From Apostichopus japonicus (taxonomy: Eukaryota > Echinodermata > Holothuroidea > Aspidochirotida > Stichopodidae), in the NCBI RefSeq assembly GCF_037975245.1, contig NC_092573.1:11225501-11289500 (forward strand): a stretch of 64,000 nt of DNA. The letters are read 5' to 3'. The notes beneath the pieces were generated by a model that worked only from the letters and a program-made list of their open reading frames with translations, had not been told where the DNA came from and searched no databases. Positions 10,640-23,983 of the stretch are shown here, one piece after another. Position 1 is the first letter of the stretch, and every line of letters starts with the position of its first letter. Position numbers and translations under genes: made by a program.

Positions 10640-12600
10640 AGGAAAGTGCTTTGTTTGGTGAGGGGTCGGTGCTCTTCATGGTTGTAGCATCTTGAATGAA
10701 GAATAAAATTACAGTTTGCTCTTTTTCAATGCAACCATCGTAAATTTGGATAAAGTAGAGATACTGTATACTTCTTAGCAGTTGCCTTTGGTCCATGCAT
10801 TTAATCGAGATCTCACCTTTCTCTTCATATGAAAGGTAATGCCTTCCTTTACATGGGAATTTCTCAGCAAAGTCACATAACTCTGCAGAGAAACAGAAAG
10901 AATGGAATCATGAAGTTTTTATTCTTTATTACAGTAGAATTTTCAGAGATAAAAGTTAAGTTTTAATGGACGTAATCATCTATTAAGAGCTGTAGATTTA
11001 TCAAATTTCAATGAGCTTTTAGTACTACCTTGATATCTTAGGGAGGTTTGGAGCTGCTGAAAAACCCTTTGTTTTCTTTAATTAAAAACTTTAGTTAGAG
11101 GGCGAGCACTATTCAGTTGAATTGAATATGTCACAAGCATCTGACTAGGATTGCCCAAAATTGGTGATGACGTCAGAAGTTCTCACATTGTGGCTAGTTG
11201 GCAAATGGTAGGTTAAAATGGCGTCATGAAAAATGTATTTTCTTTTGTTTCCTTTGTTTTTGAAGACATATTATTCGATAATATAATAATATTTACATTG
11301 TATTTTATTGTCCTTGTTTTTGTATTAACGTATGTGGTATATTCTTGTTGATTTTATTTACTAAACAATATTGATGCAAAAAAATGACTAAATATTACCT
11401 AATTTGCCTAATAAATTACCTAATTAAAGAAATTAATTGTCTTAATTGCAAAACACTAGTAAACAAACTATGGACAGCTCTGTTTGCTTACTTTTACCTG
11501 AAGAAAAATAAAACTGAAATATATACTCCTTTTGTCTACTTTCATATACTTTATAATCTTTATTTTGAAAGGAACAATTCCTCTGGAGTGACTTGAAAGA
11601 GAATGACAGTGTGCGACAGAATACTACATATTTCTGGTCAGTTACTCTTAGTATAATTAGATCTTTGAATGCAGCCACTTAATATGGATGGCTTGATGAA
11701 TATACTAAGCATTAGCGCCTTCATAAGTGAAGCCAACTGTTCAAGTCGTGTGGAAGCATTTTATATTGTTGGTGATGACATATTAAACAGTATGTAGCAG
11801 AATGCAAAATAAGAAATATTTGAATAATTCAAACATGTTTCTATTCGTTTCATACATTTGCAATTTCTTCCTTCATTTCAACACACTTGGCAAGAAAACT
11901 CACCAATAGATTATCAACTTGGCTCTGTATATCAAAGAAGTGAGCGGTATGATAATTTATACATATCGCCGTCGATTTGGTAGTCTTAATTCAGCTTGAA
12001 GGAAATTTGGAAAGAAATACATTTTGAAAAGATTCTATAAGCGTTTAGTAAGCACATATTTACTTCTAAATTATGGATTGTAACTAAATATGACGAGAAA
12101 AACAGAGGACCGAGTGACTTAGACAATTTATAAGGAGTCTTAATTCTCATGTACATCTATACATCTTGATAGAATTTCGTCAGTTATGTAAGTTTGAGAA
12201 CTGCTCGATTGCTCTTGTCCATATGACAGTGTCATATTCATCGTGTGGAATAGGCCTATAAACACTTCACGTAGGGTCAAACATGTGTTACTATATCGAG
12301 AGAAAAAAGATATTTAACTTAACAAGCAGAGATAAGGCAATAGTTTGGAAATGTGGTGTCATCACGGCTGATATTCACCAAGAGCTTCACTTAATTCCTA
12401 TCATTATAACATTGTTCACTTGTCCAAGATGACATACATGTGACACGTTCGGAAAGTTGGCTTCACCGTCCATCGTCTCTTCAATCAGAATTTTTGACAC
12501 TGTTCGACTTGAATGAGAGAATACTATTTTCCTCAGTCTACAGATAAATGATTTGTACATTTTGTTAGAACAAAACAGGCCCCCTCTTCATAGCATGTTT
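10640..12600. other. Intergenic stretch, possible minus-strand exon remnants
   Basis: Mostly AT-rich and without clear genes. On the minus strand, block 11870-12010 has an open stretch (TTKSTAICINYHTAHFFDIQ onward) ending at a GTGAGT donor near 11903. It is identical or nearly so in B and C. Block 12180-12300 follows a strong pyrimidine-AG acceptor and is open in A and C, but has a TAA in B. These could be downstream exons, or dead exons, of the unknown gene starting at 13363. The evidence is weak. Confidence 0.3.
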
Positions 12601-12628
12601 CTCTGTCTTTACTCACTGTTTTGTCTAC

Positions 12629-13408
12629 CTCTTTGAAAGCAACAAGACAGTTTGCCATTTCAGGAAATTGAAACGATACTTAAACTTGCCACTAATTTTA
12701 CAAGCAATCACCAAGATATAATAGATCTCACTCTTTATTTATAGATATATATATATTGTTTGGAGTGTTCGCATGTAAAGCAGGAGGTCCGGGTTCGAAT
12801 CCCAGTGGAGGCTGAATGTTTTTTTCACTGTTCTGGAGTTTCCAAATCACTTCAATTTCAATTATATACATAAAGTTTGTTACAAAATTGAGTGCAGAAG
12901 GTTTATTTCCAGCTATATCTAACAGACAATTCGAGTAAATTCTTTACCTGCTGGATGAGACGACGCCAGCTGAATTATTTGTCGCTTTTCTGTTCACAGT
13001 AGATTAGAGATTTATCTCTGATTGCATGCATGTACAGACTGCGTAAAATAATTACAAATTTAACTTGCACAAATGCTCCTTTGTTCTGTCTTTATACATA
13101 CATATCTACACAAACAGAAGTTGGCTTATTAGGCAGTGAATAAAGGTATATTAGATCTCACTAATTAATACTCACCGAACTAACGGCATTATAAGGTAAA
13201 AGACTTGGTGAATACGGAGTCTTTTCAGAGGTTTCCATTTCTCTGGGAACTTATGATCCAGGTTGACCTTGAAGCCATAGGCTGGTACCCCATATTCCTC
13301 AGATCCATCGGAGAAATCGCTCGGTGCTGTGCTGTTGCCATCTAATGTTTGGTAAGATGCCATAGCCTCAAGAGGTCTGGCAGATTTGCAATTTTTGACT
13401 TCTCCTTT
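12629..13408 (-). CDS. Unrecognised minus-strand gene, 5' coding exons (copy 1)
   Basis: The well-supported part is an exon at 13408-13176: acceptor GGGCTCACAG, donor GTGAGT. It contains a start codon at 13363 in good context (GAGGCTATGG). It encodes 62 codons: MASYQTLDGNSTAPSDFSDG, an acidic, Ser-rich start, then a basic stretch (FPEKWKPLKRLRIHQ) and a hydrophobic end (VFYLIMPLV) that may begin a membrane segment. A phase-compatible second exon may lie at 12691-12629 (GKFKYRFNFLKWQTVLLLSK). It is identical in unit B but has a weak acceptor. A further phase-compatible open stretch starts at 12537. A non-coding first exon ending at 14814 is proposed separately. The gene runs convergently towards gene A. 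I do not recognise the family; a multi-pass membrane protein is only a guess. Copy 2 in unit B differs by one residue in this exon within the coding part. Confidence 0.5.
12750..12815 (+). repeat. tRNA-like SINE remnant (unit A)
   Basis: GTTCGCATGTAAAGCAGGAG followed by CCGGGTTCGAATCCCAGTGG: B box, T stem and a tRNA-Tyr-like anticodon loop (ATGTAAA), but no intact D arm or acceptor stem. The orthologous copy in unit B is at about 37090-37150. Confidence 0.55.
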
Positions 13409-14813
13409 CTGTGAGCCCGTTATTGAAGTATATTTAAAGAATACAAGCATAGTTTGTCTAATTATAATTGTTCTATAAAGTTTAGGTTATCTTAATGTTT
13501 GGCAATTGGCATACTGCTGCACTAAACAAACTGCTTATTGTCTTGCCTCAACAATTCTTCAGAGTCAAATAGCTAGCTAGTTGAAATGGTATAAGCTTAT
13601 TTCTATTAAGCAAAATAATCAATACATACTCACAAACTGCAGATAATTAAAGCAATAAAATCAACACTATCCACCATTGTGCTGAAAAGTCCTTGCACAT
13701 ATGAATGCATATGGCTATGTAACTAGTACTACTAAAGAAGTGGTAGCAGTTGTAAAAGAGCAGCCTGAAACCGTACATGTGCTGAACAGTACTTAGTGAT
13801 TACAGTTACCGTTAGCATATAAGTAGTGTCCATAACAAGGTGATACAGAAATAATATCAGCTCAATTGCAGCTCTTTGATTAATAAAATAATGTTCATAT
13901 AAATTAGAAAGGAATATGAACATCATTAATCATGAACAGTAAAATGTTCGCAACTGAAAATGTGACAAATGGTAATTACAATAGAATCAGAGTTAGAATC
14001 TAGTAATGTTAACTTGGTAAATTTTGCACTTTGCTATAAACTTTCTGAATATAATCTCCATAATTACAAAGTGCTTTATTAAACAGATATGTATATATAT
14101 ATATATATATAAATATAACAAGCCTTAGCCTTCCCTGGTATGGCTAATTATGAATTTTGTTGAGTAGTTCCTATTACACTACCAAAACTACCACTAAATT
14201 TACTAGTGGGACAGGCAGTTAATTTAGATGAAGGTCAAACTTTTCTGCCCGCAGTAAGGCACTTAAATTTAGACAACCCTAATGAAATTATATTTGTCTG
14301 AAGCCAAACTATGGAAAGTTCCCTTATAGTCTGATCTGCTTTTAATCATAACACTAGCAGTGTGGCCATCCTTTGTCTCTTGGTCTTAGGCCAGGCCAAA
14401 CTTAAGAATCTAGGCCTAGTCTAACTCTAACTTCTCATTTTTAATCTAAGCTAGCCTAGGCCCGCAACTAACTATTGAAATGCTTCTTCATATCGCCAAT
14501 TACGCTAGCCTCAGTCTAGGCCTACTAAATTCATGTGAAATATTATTTTAAGAAATTCCCATTGCCGAGAGAGAGCAACACATACCAAAACGAACTCGTA
14601 GTTAGCGTTGGAACACAATAACCACAGATTAACTTATTACTGGAACTGGTTTTGTTTATACAACAGTATATTACTACTACTACTAGTCCTAAGCCTAGTG
14701 TTATGTTCTTCCGGTGTACACGGGTGAGTTTATTGTTTCCATCCGTAAGTCTACAATTGATTACAAATCCAATAGTTATGTGTGTGGTTAAGTTAGGCTG
14801 ATCGTTCTCTCAC

Positions 14814-14890
14814 CTGGTGTGATCGGTCTTCTGTCCACAAAGTAGCACCGACGAAGGAGTAAATTGAGCAGAAATCGCCGAATAAAGAAT
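14814..14890 (-). other. Candidate 5' UTR exon of the minus-strand gene (copy 1)
   Basis: On the minus strand ...CCGATCACACCAG is followed by GTGAGAGAAC, a near-perfect splice donor at 14814/14813, in a less AT-rich patch. It lies 1.4 kb upstream of the acceptor at 13409. The same donor is at 39148 in unit B. The start of the exon is not defined. Confidence 0.35.
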
Positions 14891-17800
14891 GACAATTATG
14901 TCACGATAATCGAAAGAAGATCCAAATCTAATTCTTCATTTTATTGATTTTTAAATGTGGACATCAGTGCTTTCCTCATGTAGTCTCAATTCAGGGAATT
15001 CTAATGACGTATGCTTGACTAATGTGTATCGAACAAAAACAGCATACACCATAACCGGATGAGAATGCACATGTACCATAGACAATACCCCTTAAGAAGA
15101 AGAGCTTCAGAGTAGGTAGTATTATTTGATAGTGGATTATAGCGCCCTCACAAAACTGACTCAATGAATGTGTGTGCGTCAAATTTAAGATAGATAAATC
15201 TATTACAATACCATTTGCCATTCTTTTAGGAGATTTACCTCTCTTTCAATAAATAATTTAATCTTTAAATATACAGACCACATCATGCGCCTACTTACCG
15301 AAACGTAGGCACGAACATTTTCCAGATTATTAAGCTAGTCCAACCCTAGCACTGTCGTTTGGTATTCTAACCCTGTCGACCTAAAAAAGTATTTTAATTA
15401 TTACCTTCCTTCTGTTTGTATTTGGGGGGTCTTATTATACAAACAGTGGCTTGCGCATGGTTTAGATAGGGGAAAGGGGTCAGATGGGGATTAAAATTTC
15501 CTCTACTGATTGCATGCAGGGTTATGAATGTTAATGGAAGGGCCAATGGCGAAAGAAGGGATTTTGAAAGGAGGGGCGTGGTTGTAGTGTCGCTGGAGCC
15601 GACACCCACAGTATGGCATCTGGGGGTCCTCCTCAGAAAGAAGAAAAGAAGTTTATATGTCAAGTTGTGCATTCTGAGCCATTTTTTAAACTATGGATTT
15701 GGTCTATAAGAAGATCTTAATGCAAATGAGTGGTAATCATACCGTCATTGAAGTTATGTGTGAGCTTGAAAGTTTTTTTTTTATCCTATGAAGCTGGGGC
15801 TCGTTCGCTAATAGAACCTAAAGAGAGTTTTATGTTTAGGAGGTGACTTTATCAACGACGAACCTCTTCAATAATAAAACAGGGAAAAATAAACAGAGAA
15901 AATCATGGATGCATGCACTTACCTGCACTTTCTTCGAAAGTATACATTATCTAAATGTACAAAAAAAGAAATAGCAAATTGCCTGGCGTTTGAAGCATGC
16001 AAGACTCATAATATCAGCCAAGGTTCTGTAGGCTAAATACCGAAACATAAAATAATCTCGGTATTTATTATATCAACAAAATGTAAAATGAAAACCTATC
16101 AAGTAGAGAGTTTGAGCCATGCGTTACTAAAAAAATTGTATTTTGGTAGAAACGTTTTTTTCAACAACTGGGGCCAGATTCCTCATCCCCATGCATGCAG
16201 AAAGTCAGCCTTTTCTAGATCTTACGTCTGTTTTTGTTCCATATTTTTTCTTTCCTCCGGAATTACCTGCATTTTTATTTGACTTTGTAACCATCTGCTT
16301 GTTCTATTGGTAAAGTAATGGTGAAGAATCTGAAACTATAATCTGTTAAATACGGCGTAGTCCATCAATGGTCGCATTACGGAACAATGGCTGTCAGTCA
16401 ATAGTTTGCAATTGGGGAAAAAAAAGAAGTTTAAGTAATCTTCTCAGACTGATGACATCTATCATCATCATCATCGGAAAACTGAATTTTACACTAATAA
16501 ATTTTGAAAGAATTTATTTCTCAAAATATGATGTTAGTCAATAACTAAATATTTCATATGTCTTGGTTTCATTGGGAGAAAACTACAAACTTTCGACACG
16601 GAGGGTAGAAATATCATTGAAATTGAGGGCTGCATGTTATTAATAGTAAACAGAGCCGCATATATACGGCTCTGATAGTAAACAGGGTCATTTTATACTG
16701 ATATCTGTGTAAAGGAACTCTAATAGTGTAGACTGTATGTTATTAGTGTAACGAGTTTGTCTGTATGAAAATTAATTCCTACTTTGACGTCATATCGTTT
16801 CCTTCTATGAAACGACACAGAGACTTTAAATTCGACTCGTACCTCCTTATCATCGCGGAACCGAGGGGGGAGGGGGGGGGCGGGAGAGTTGGGGTCTTTG
16901 CTAATATCTTCTGCCTGTCATTCAACATGCATATTTCAATGTTCTGTAACTTTGTTCCTTTAAGGTAGCATACGCACATTAAAAGCCCCATTGACTAACA
17001 CACTAAATAACAAAAGTAATGTGGCCTCTAAGTCTAGATAGAAGTTCTCACTAGCTAAGTGCTACCCATGACTGGATAGCTGGCCTTTCATGGCACCATC
17101 AATATTTTGTATCATGACCACGCAGATTTTTTTGCTATCAGAGCCTGAAGTTTTCGTCATTTGTAAAACAAACCTCTTCACTTAGTAGTAAAATATTTTC
17201 CTGCGCTGCTCCTGGGAGGCCTAAAATGTCCTCAAATGAGCCAATTTTGGCACAACATTTACTTCCATTCATGCTCTTTAACATACAAGCCACAAAAAAA
17301 GCAGATCCTGATTGATAACATATCGAAATTGATGTTCTCCTACTGATTTTTTGGCACTTTTCCTGAAAGAGAACATTCAGGCGGATTTATATAGACGCTA
17401 ATAGGAGTACGTCACCTTGCAAGTTATGGTTCAACCAGCTGCAGGGAGCTAAAACCGTGGAATTGACACCCAACCGTCCAATGAACAAGATTTTGTTTCA
17501 CGTATTCCATAATCCGTCGACGTTTTGACATGTTTTCCCTCAAAATTTCAATAGAAAGTACATTAATTTTCTGAAACCTCGAAGCCATTCAACAGTCTGT
17601 TTGGACCTTTCATATTACCCTTATACGGTACACCACCCAATATACGTTACTAACCATCACATCATACTAAATAGGCTATCACTCTAATTGTAAATTTGAA
17701 GAAAAGTTGGGGGGGGGGGGGGTAGAATGGTTGTTCCCTAGTGTATGTATATAATTTCACTAGCGTATCTATGTCGAATAAATTAGAGGTTTATGGAGAT

Positions 17801-19715
17801 CCCTGTATTATCACGTGACAGTATAATTGCTTTTACTTGGCCAACAATAAGCAATGATTTTCACTTGAATTTAGTCCGGTACAGTGTTTCAACTAAGTTG
17901 TAACCAACGTGAACCCGCGAGAACAGAAAGAATGCTTCATGGGAACTGATGGCGCTAGTTTAAAACACAGCGCTATTTAATACAGAATAACCTTACAGAT
18001 TTTAATGCATGAAATGCTGCTAAAATTGCTTGAATTTAGGAACATACTTTATTCACATGAGAACAGCTGGAGGAGACTCTAAATTTAAACGAACAGTTCA
18101 TTTTAAGCAAAGGGACGATAAAAGCTTTGCAGGGGTAAATACGTAAAGACAGTGCAGGAGACTTATCCTGTATAGAGACCTGAACGACTCATTTAGGATT
18201 AAAAAGAAAGTTGAGCAGTTGACACAAAATGTCAAAAGGCTACATCAAGGAATAAGTCGAAATTTCTTTATCATAATATTGGAGGGATACAGTGGAAGTT
18301 TTTGGGTAAAATAGTAGCTATTTTGAGATGAGAAACCAAGATCACAAGATAAAAAGTCATCAATTTTGAGGAACGTATCAAAGTGTCGAGATGATTTGGA
18401 ATCCTGTCCACGGCACTGTGTGGAACTGAAAATCACGATGTAAAGTATCGATATAATAAATACGGAATAGCGTCCTCGTCAACGCACACGGACTCACTTC
18501 GAAAGAAATCGTTTTGTGAAATACTCGAGATGAGAATAAAGAAATTAGACATGTATATCTGTAGAACCGGAAGTGTACAGTTCTGTAACATATACAGAGA
18601 TGGACGAACTATAAGTTGTACAGGACAAAGACAAGTTTGACGCACAACGTGTTGAAGAGTAGCCTAATAAGAACACTTTTAAATAATTAGGTAAAAGGTA
18701 GTTCTTTATTGACTGAGTGTATACGAAATAAGAACCTTTGACGTTTTAAGTTTTGCTCAAACCGCGGTCAGCAAATCAAAGCGTTTCTCTGTGTGTGGCT
18801 GGACTGGATGTGTCATAATTAATGTTAGCGATGTGTCTAATAATGTCATCACTCACTTATACAACGCAATGACTTCTATTTGGGTGCTTTCAAAAAATAT
18901 GAGGCGTGCCGTACAATGGCCTGCGAAAGAGGGTTCTTATATCCGGGTGGAAGGTGGCAGGGTGGGGGGGGGGGGACACAAACGTCGAGGTGCAATTTGA
19001 CTTAACCTGCATGGGAGAGGAAACCATCAAATTACCCCAAAACGTGCTTACAAAAATGGATCCTCTGTTGATTCTGTACAACAAATTCAAGGAGAGGATA
19101 CTTCGTAATTACTGTACTATTGTTTGCATTATTCAACAAAAGTGTACTTTTTAATTATAACAATGAAAACGTGGTACTTTTCATTAACCCAAACGGACAC
19201 CAATAATGTTCATAATGTTTTCAGGTTTCCCACAAAGCTGAGGTGGTGAGGACGAGGGGGGGGGGGGATTGGTGAGCCACTCCCCTCATGTACCCTCGTC
19301 TCTGTCGCCTTAAATAAATAATTATTGTATCAACAGTTAGGTCCGTGTTAGCTTCTTGCTTCTATAGGAGCGGGGAAGGACGGATGGAGGAAAGACTGGA
19401 GTTGAGCTCAACAATCCTTCACAGCATGTGTAGACAATAATACAGCCAGGACGAATCTCCAGGCATCCTTGCGACAGATCTAAAAGTTACGTCTTTATCA
19501 TGACATTGACAGGGTGAGTAAAGTGTGTGTGTGTGGTGGGGGGGGGGGTTGAAAGGGAGGGGGGTGTTTTTTATGCCATTAATCCATTAAATGCATGGCG
19601 AGTAAGTTGAAATTCAATTAAACAAATGCTTAACGAAGTATGATGTAATACTTGTTTATTACTAGTTCTTTTGTTGATTCCCCCTAATTCAATTCGTCAT
19701 TTGTTCCAAGTGACA
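14891..19715. other. Intergenic, no gene seen (unit A)
   Basis: AT-rich DNA with G homopolymer runs (about 16865, 17710, 18966). Open stretches compared with their unit B partners show mostly amino-acid-changing differences or frameshifts, so I see no sign of coding constraint. A short hairpin AGAGCCGCATATATACGGCT lies near 16652-16672. Confidence 0.5.
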
Positions 19716-19868
19716 TTAACTTAGAGGGCGGGTAATCCAATTATTAAGCTGTATAACTATAGTTACGGCAAATACCAAGGTAACCAGACATTGTGGTAGA
19801 CTTAACTATATATATATATATATATATAGTATGCAGCCTACTAATTTGATTACCCGCGCTCTAAGTTA
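19716..19868. mobile_element. MITE-like inverted-repeat element (unit A)
   Basis: Terminal inverted repeats of about 27 bp: left from 19716 (TTAACTTAGAGGGCGGGTAA), right from 19842 (TAATTTGATTACCCGCGCTC). Between them lie about 100 bp including a (TA)n run. The target duplication is not clear. The same element is at 44351-44499 in unit B with a shorter TA run. Confidence 0.55.
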
Positions 19869-21496
19869 CATAGAAAATAATTGAATTACTGAAATCAACG
19901 GTAATTGGGAATTAATTAACCTTTCTGTGCGTAGGAGCTTAATTGATTGCGAACGATGAGCCTATCGACATTCACGAGATAAAAAGTTCCGTTTAACTAC
20001 CTAACACAAGATTGGTAGAAAAGAAACACATGTTATGCTTGTTAAATTTTCGCATTTCTCTGGTAAAACAGTCTCGCTTCAGAAACAGTCTTCTTCGATG
20101 AAATAAAAAAGAAGAAAAACCTTGTTAGAGTGTTGAGGAGAAAGTGGCATAGAATGGAATAAGAATTAATGAGAAAACAAAAATGTTAACCAATGACTGG
20201 GTAACGAAAGTTTGGTGAAACCGTCTTTGACTCAAATTGTATACGGTACCTCCAAACGAACGAGTATGGATAAAAGTCTTTTTTCATTCCTTAGTGTGTC
20301 GAGAGATTTCCTTGAATTATATTGAATACATTTTTGAAAGATTCTCTTGCATAATTGCCAAAGATCGTTTCACTTTATCATTAAAATAATATTTAACGTT
20401 TTTGAATATTTTAAGAATACTTTTAAAAAGACCCTTTTTTGGAAAAACCATGATGAATTAATTTGTTTCATAGTCGACGCAGTGATTTTTTTATCACATT
20501 ATTTTTATTACATACTTATATCATAAACTTTATGTTTTGAAATCCCTAAAGTAGCTAAGACAATTAATTTATAACCGAATGTGAACCTAGTTTGTAAATA
20601 ATCTTGTTTAGTTTGAAGAAAATTCCTCGATCGATGACAGAATTTCCTTGACCTAACTGGAAATGGTTACATGTCATTTAACCTAATTCTAAGGCAAGTT
20701 TGAAGTGTAGTAATTTAATAATCGAATATGCACCTCATATGCTTTGATCCGTAGTTTCTGATTCAAACGTTCAAAGAACTCACCATCAATAAGAATTCGA
20801 CATATTTGCAATGAAATATTGATTACGTGAGGTGACAAGCTTTGGAAGAAATTGCCAAAAGAATATTCATACCGATTATTGTTACTTTTTTGTGGGGTGG
20901 GGGGGGGGTATGAATTTACTTTAAGTTCCCTATTTCTTTCTTAGACTAATCTTTTTTTATTGTTATTTAGCCGTTATATTCTTTTGTAAGTTTTGAATTT
21001 CTCCTCGTTCCTTTTTTTGATGTACAATTATTCATATTTTATTGCTAGCATGTAAGTACTTTTTTATGGATATAATAAATTTGAAATCAAATCAAAAGCA
21101 ATGTGTGTGAAACGGTAAATGTATTTCAACCGATGGGACAAAATAGCAGCGTGTTTACATTCCGTTTTTAAGTCAAGGACAAATGATGTTGAATACCATC
21201 AAATACATATTTAAACGAAATGCTTGAAATAATCTTGCATGGAGAATTCTTAAAGCAATGAACGACGAAAAAAGTTATTATACAAGAATATGTCATTTAG
21301 AGAAAATAGCGCTTTGAAAGTCTGTCTATACGCTAATCTAGAATTTAGCTATCATTGTTTTACTGACAGTCGTAAAGTAACATGAATACCAAGTAACTTT
21401 ATATGGCTCCCAAACAACAAACGTTTCCCGATACAAGCCGGGAAAGTGGCTTTGGGATCTCAAGAGAAGTTTGTGTAAGTTTTTGTTTGTATATAT
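19869..21496. other. Intergenic, no gene seen (unit A)
   Basis: AT-rich sequence with a G run near 20900. Nothing coding is recognised. It is highly similar to 44500-46130 in unit B. Confidence 0.45.
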
Positions 21497-22806
21497 AGGC
21501 CTATTTTACCTTTCACTATAATTGAATGAAATGTTGTATTATATATCCTTTTTTCAAGTGAGAAAGTAAAGAGAATACCAATAAGAAATTAGATTCCGTT
21601 ATAGATAAATGCGACGGGACGTACTGTCGCCTTGATTTTATCTCTTTGTGGCATATAAAGACAAACGAATTTCCTCCAGGTCGGATGTATGTATGTATTT
21701 GTGCGTGTGGGTGTGTGCACCTTGTCCATTGAGTTGGGACCTCTGTTGGAATACACACCTAGAAGGTCAGGACATTTTGAAAACACGGGACCAAAATCCC
21801 GGTCTCCACTTTTTATTGACCTGCAGGCCTTAGAAGAGCATGAGGGATGTACTGCGAAAGTTTTAAGGTGGTCCCACCTTTGCGTATGTTAAGCCTTTAA
21901 GTGTGTGGTTTGACCTTGTGAAAACAAAAACACTTATATTTTTTAAGCAAAGGTGTTATTTGAATGGCGCCCTCGGTCCTCATATTTTTGAGTAAGTGTG
22001 TATGTCCTGTGTTTGTCCATGTTTTTCTTTATATGGAAGCATAGACACGGGCTATCCATTTCGTTTGGTCAACTAGGAGGGACACTCTGTAGGCTTTTGA
22101 TAACATATACTATAAACTATACCACTGTTGCACTGTGTTAAGATGTCACTCTATTCACATCTTTTGAGGGCAAACATTGCAGTGACAAGTTGGAATGTTA
22201 TGATGTGATAATATAGTGAACAATTTTCTTGATGAACGAGAATGGTCATTTAGCACTGGAGAAGGAATATGAAAATCAAAACTAAAAACATAGTAGATAT
22301 CACATCAGCTTGCGGCTTTCACAAGCCGATGAGGCTTCTTCCCGAGTTCGGGCTTGCAAGAGGATCTAAAATACATACATACATGAAGTTATGGATAAGT
22401 GCATCCAGGTATCTTGTCATCTGAAAAATTGTACCCAAGGACCAGCTTACAGAATCCTTTTTAGTGTATATTACTGACCACTGACCACTAAGGTTTGTAT
22501 ATATAGTGTATATTACTGACCACTGATTACTGACCACTGACCACTGATTATTAGTGTATATTACTGACCACAAACCACCAAGGTTTGTATATATAGGCCT
22601 ATTTTACCTTTCACTATATTTGAATGAAATGTTGTATTATATATCCTTTTTTCAAGTGAGAAAGTAAAGAGAATACCAATAAGAAATTAGATTCCGTTAT
22701 AGATAAATGCGACGGGACGTACTGTCGCCTTGATTTTATCTCTTTGTGGCATATAAAGACAAACGAATTTCCTCCAGGTCGGATGTATGTATGTATTTGT
22801 GCGTGT
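21497..22806. repeat. Unit A-specific local duplication
   Basis: About 210 bp starting GGCCTATTTTACCTTTCACT occurs at about 21498-21708 and again at about 22596-22806. Unit B has it only once (about 46141). The extra DNA between the copies contains tandem ATTACTGACCACTGA words (22465-22570) and a 5'-truncated SINE fragment (about 22303-22385). Confidence 0.75.
22303..22385 (+). repeat. 5'-truncated SINE fragment
   Basis: CAGCTTGCGGCTTTCACAAG through GAGGATCTAAAATACATACA matches the 3' half of the tRNA-SINE family seen reversed at 10003-10222. A short ATACATACA tail follows. Confidence 0.65.
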
Positions 22807-22889
22807 GGGGGTATGCATGTGTGTGTGCGGACGTGACATTTTCGAATCTCTGTAAACATACAAATCTATGGTGGTAAAGTGATGCTGTA

Positions 22890-23743
22890 AATACATCTAT
22901 GGATAAGTTATTATCATAACATAGGTACCTCCTTAAAACAAGGAACCAATGTGATTAAATAACTTTATTGTATTAATTTACAACATCGCCTTTTCCCAGA
23001 AGTATTGCAGTAATAGTTTGTGACATTCTTTTCAAGCAATAATTTCAATGTAACAAATACTGAGCTATAGCAGTCATTGTTTAAATTTCGGTACCGTTTA
23101 CTGACTTTGCTGTCCATCCGAATAACGTTTCAATATCTTACACACCTGTTTGGCCACTTTTATAAGATCTTGTTCAAGAATATGTTTTCAAAGGTTCTTG
23201 AAGAATTATGGCATCCAGTGGCTGGCCAAACCCCCAATCGGGTTTAGCGAGCAAAAAACATTATCTTAGGAGCAAACAAATATGCCATCGGTCACCAGAA
23301 TATGTATTTGTAAGTTTTTTTGTGGGGGTGGGGGGGGGGGGGAAGCATATATACCAGTTTTATCATTTGTTTAAACTCTTCATTTGTTTGGAAGTGGTTC
23401 ATCTGTTACTAGATTCTTGACAAGATCAATTTCCCCTCGGATGTGAATTTTGCTTCATTTTTATCACTGTTAACGGAATTGGGCATGCCCTTACTTGATA
23501 GTTTGTATTCATTTCGACTCTGTTTATGTTGGTAGTGTCAAAATATTTATAAGTACCTCCTGGTCCTTTTTATTGTGTTCTTTATGAAATCACATCAGAT
23601 AAGCTTCGAAAAATTCATATCTGTGTACTTCGTTTGTCATTTGATTTAATATTCTTACCTTTTACTCCGTGAACTTCTACATGGGATACTAAATAATTCC
23701 ATGCAAGGCTTTCTTCAAGTTGTTGTAGTAAGTATTTAAATAT
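22890..23743. other. Upstream region of gene B, no gene seen
   Basis: Non-coding sequence shared with 46440-47285 in unit B. It includes a G run near 23325. Confidence 0.4.
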
Positions 23744-23811
23744 TGAGTGTTCTCATTGGTCAAAATGTAGTCACCATGTGGGTGGTTACTACCAGCTTTA
23801 ACCAATCACAA
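23744..23811 (+). promoter_or_regulatory. Promoter-proximal box pair of gene B
   Basis: TGAGTGTTCTCATTGGTCAA and ACCAATCACAA form an inverted pair of CCAAT-type boxes 170-240 bp before the ATG at 23984. The block is the same at 47286-47353 before gene C, and is recognisable at 10532, 34869 and 57391. CCAAT boxes are bound by NF-Y in animals. No clear TATA box is seen. Confidence 0.45.
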
Positions 23812-23983
23812 GTCGAAAAATAGCAGGGTCACAGTTTCCTTGTGTGGTTTAGTTTCACGGAGACCACCTGCTCCGCTGGTGGTGAAGTTCTGTACCTCAC
23901 AAACAGTTCCAATGGTTCAATCAACTCAATAAGTCGATATATTTTACTTTTGGATAGTTCTTGAGTGAATATATGAAAGAAAC

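Noticed and set aside
11442-11678. Minus-strand frame MAAFKDLIILRV present in all three units
   Set aside because: The reading frame shifts between units after about 35 codons and no splice signals fit; a shared start alone reflects the duplication.
15394-15672. Minus-strand open frame shared with 39664-39999
   Set aside because: The pair differ by frameshift at both ends and have many amino-acid changes; no splice sites or known motif.
18245-18436. 63-codon minus-strand frame conserved in length at 42860-43051
   Set aside because: At least seven residue changes between copies that are otherwise very similar, so no sign of selection on protein.
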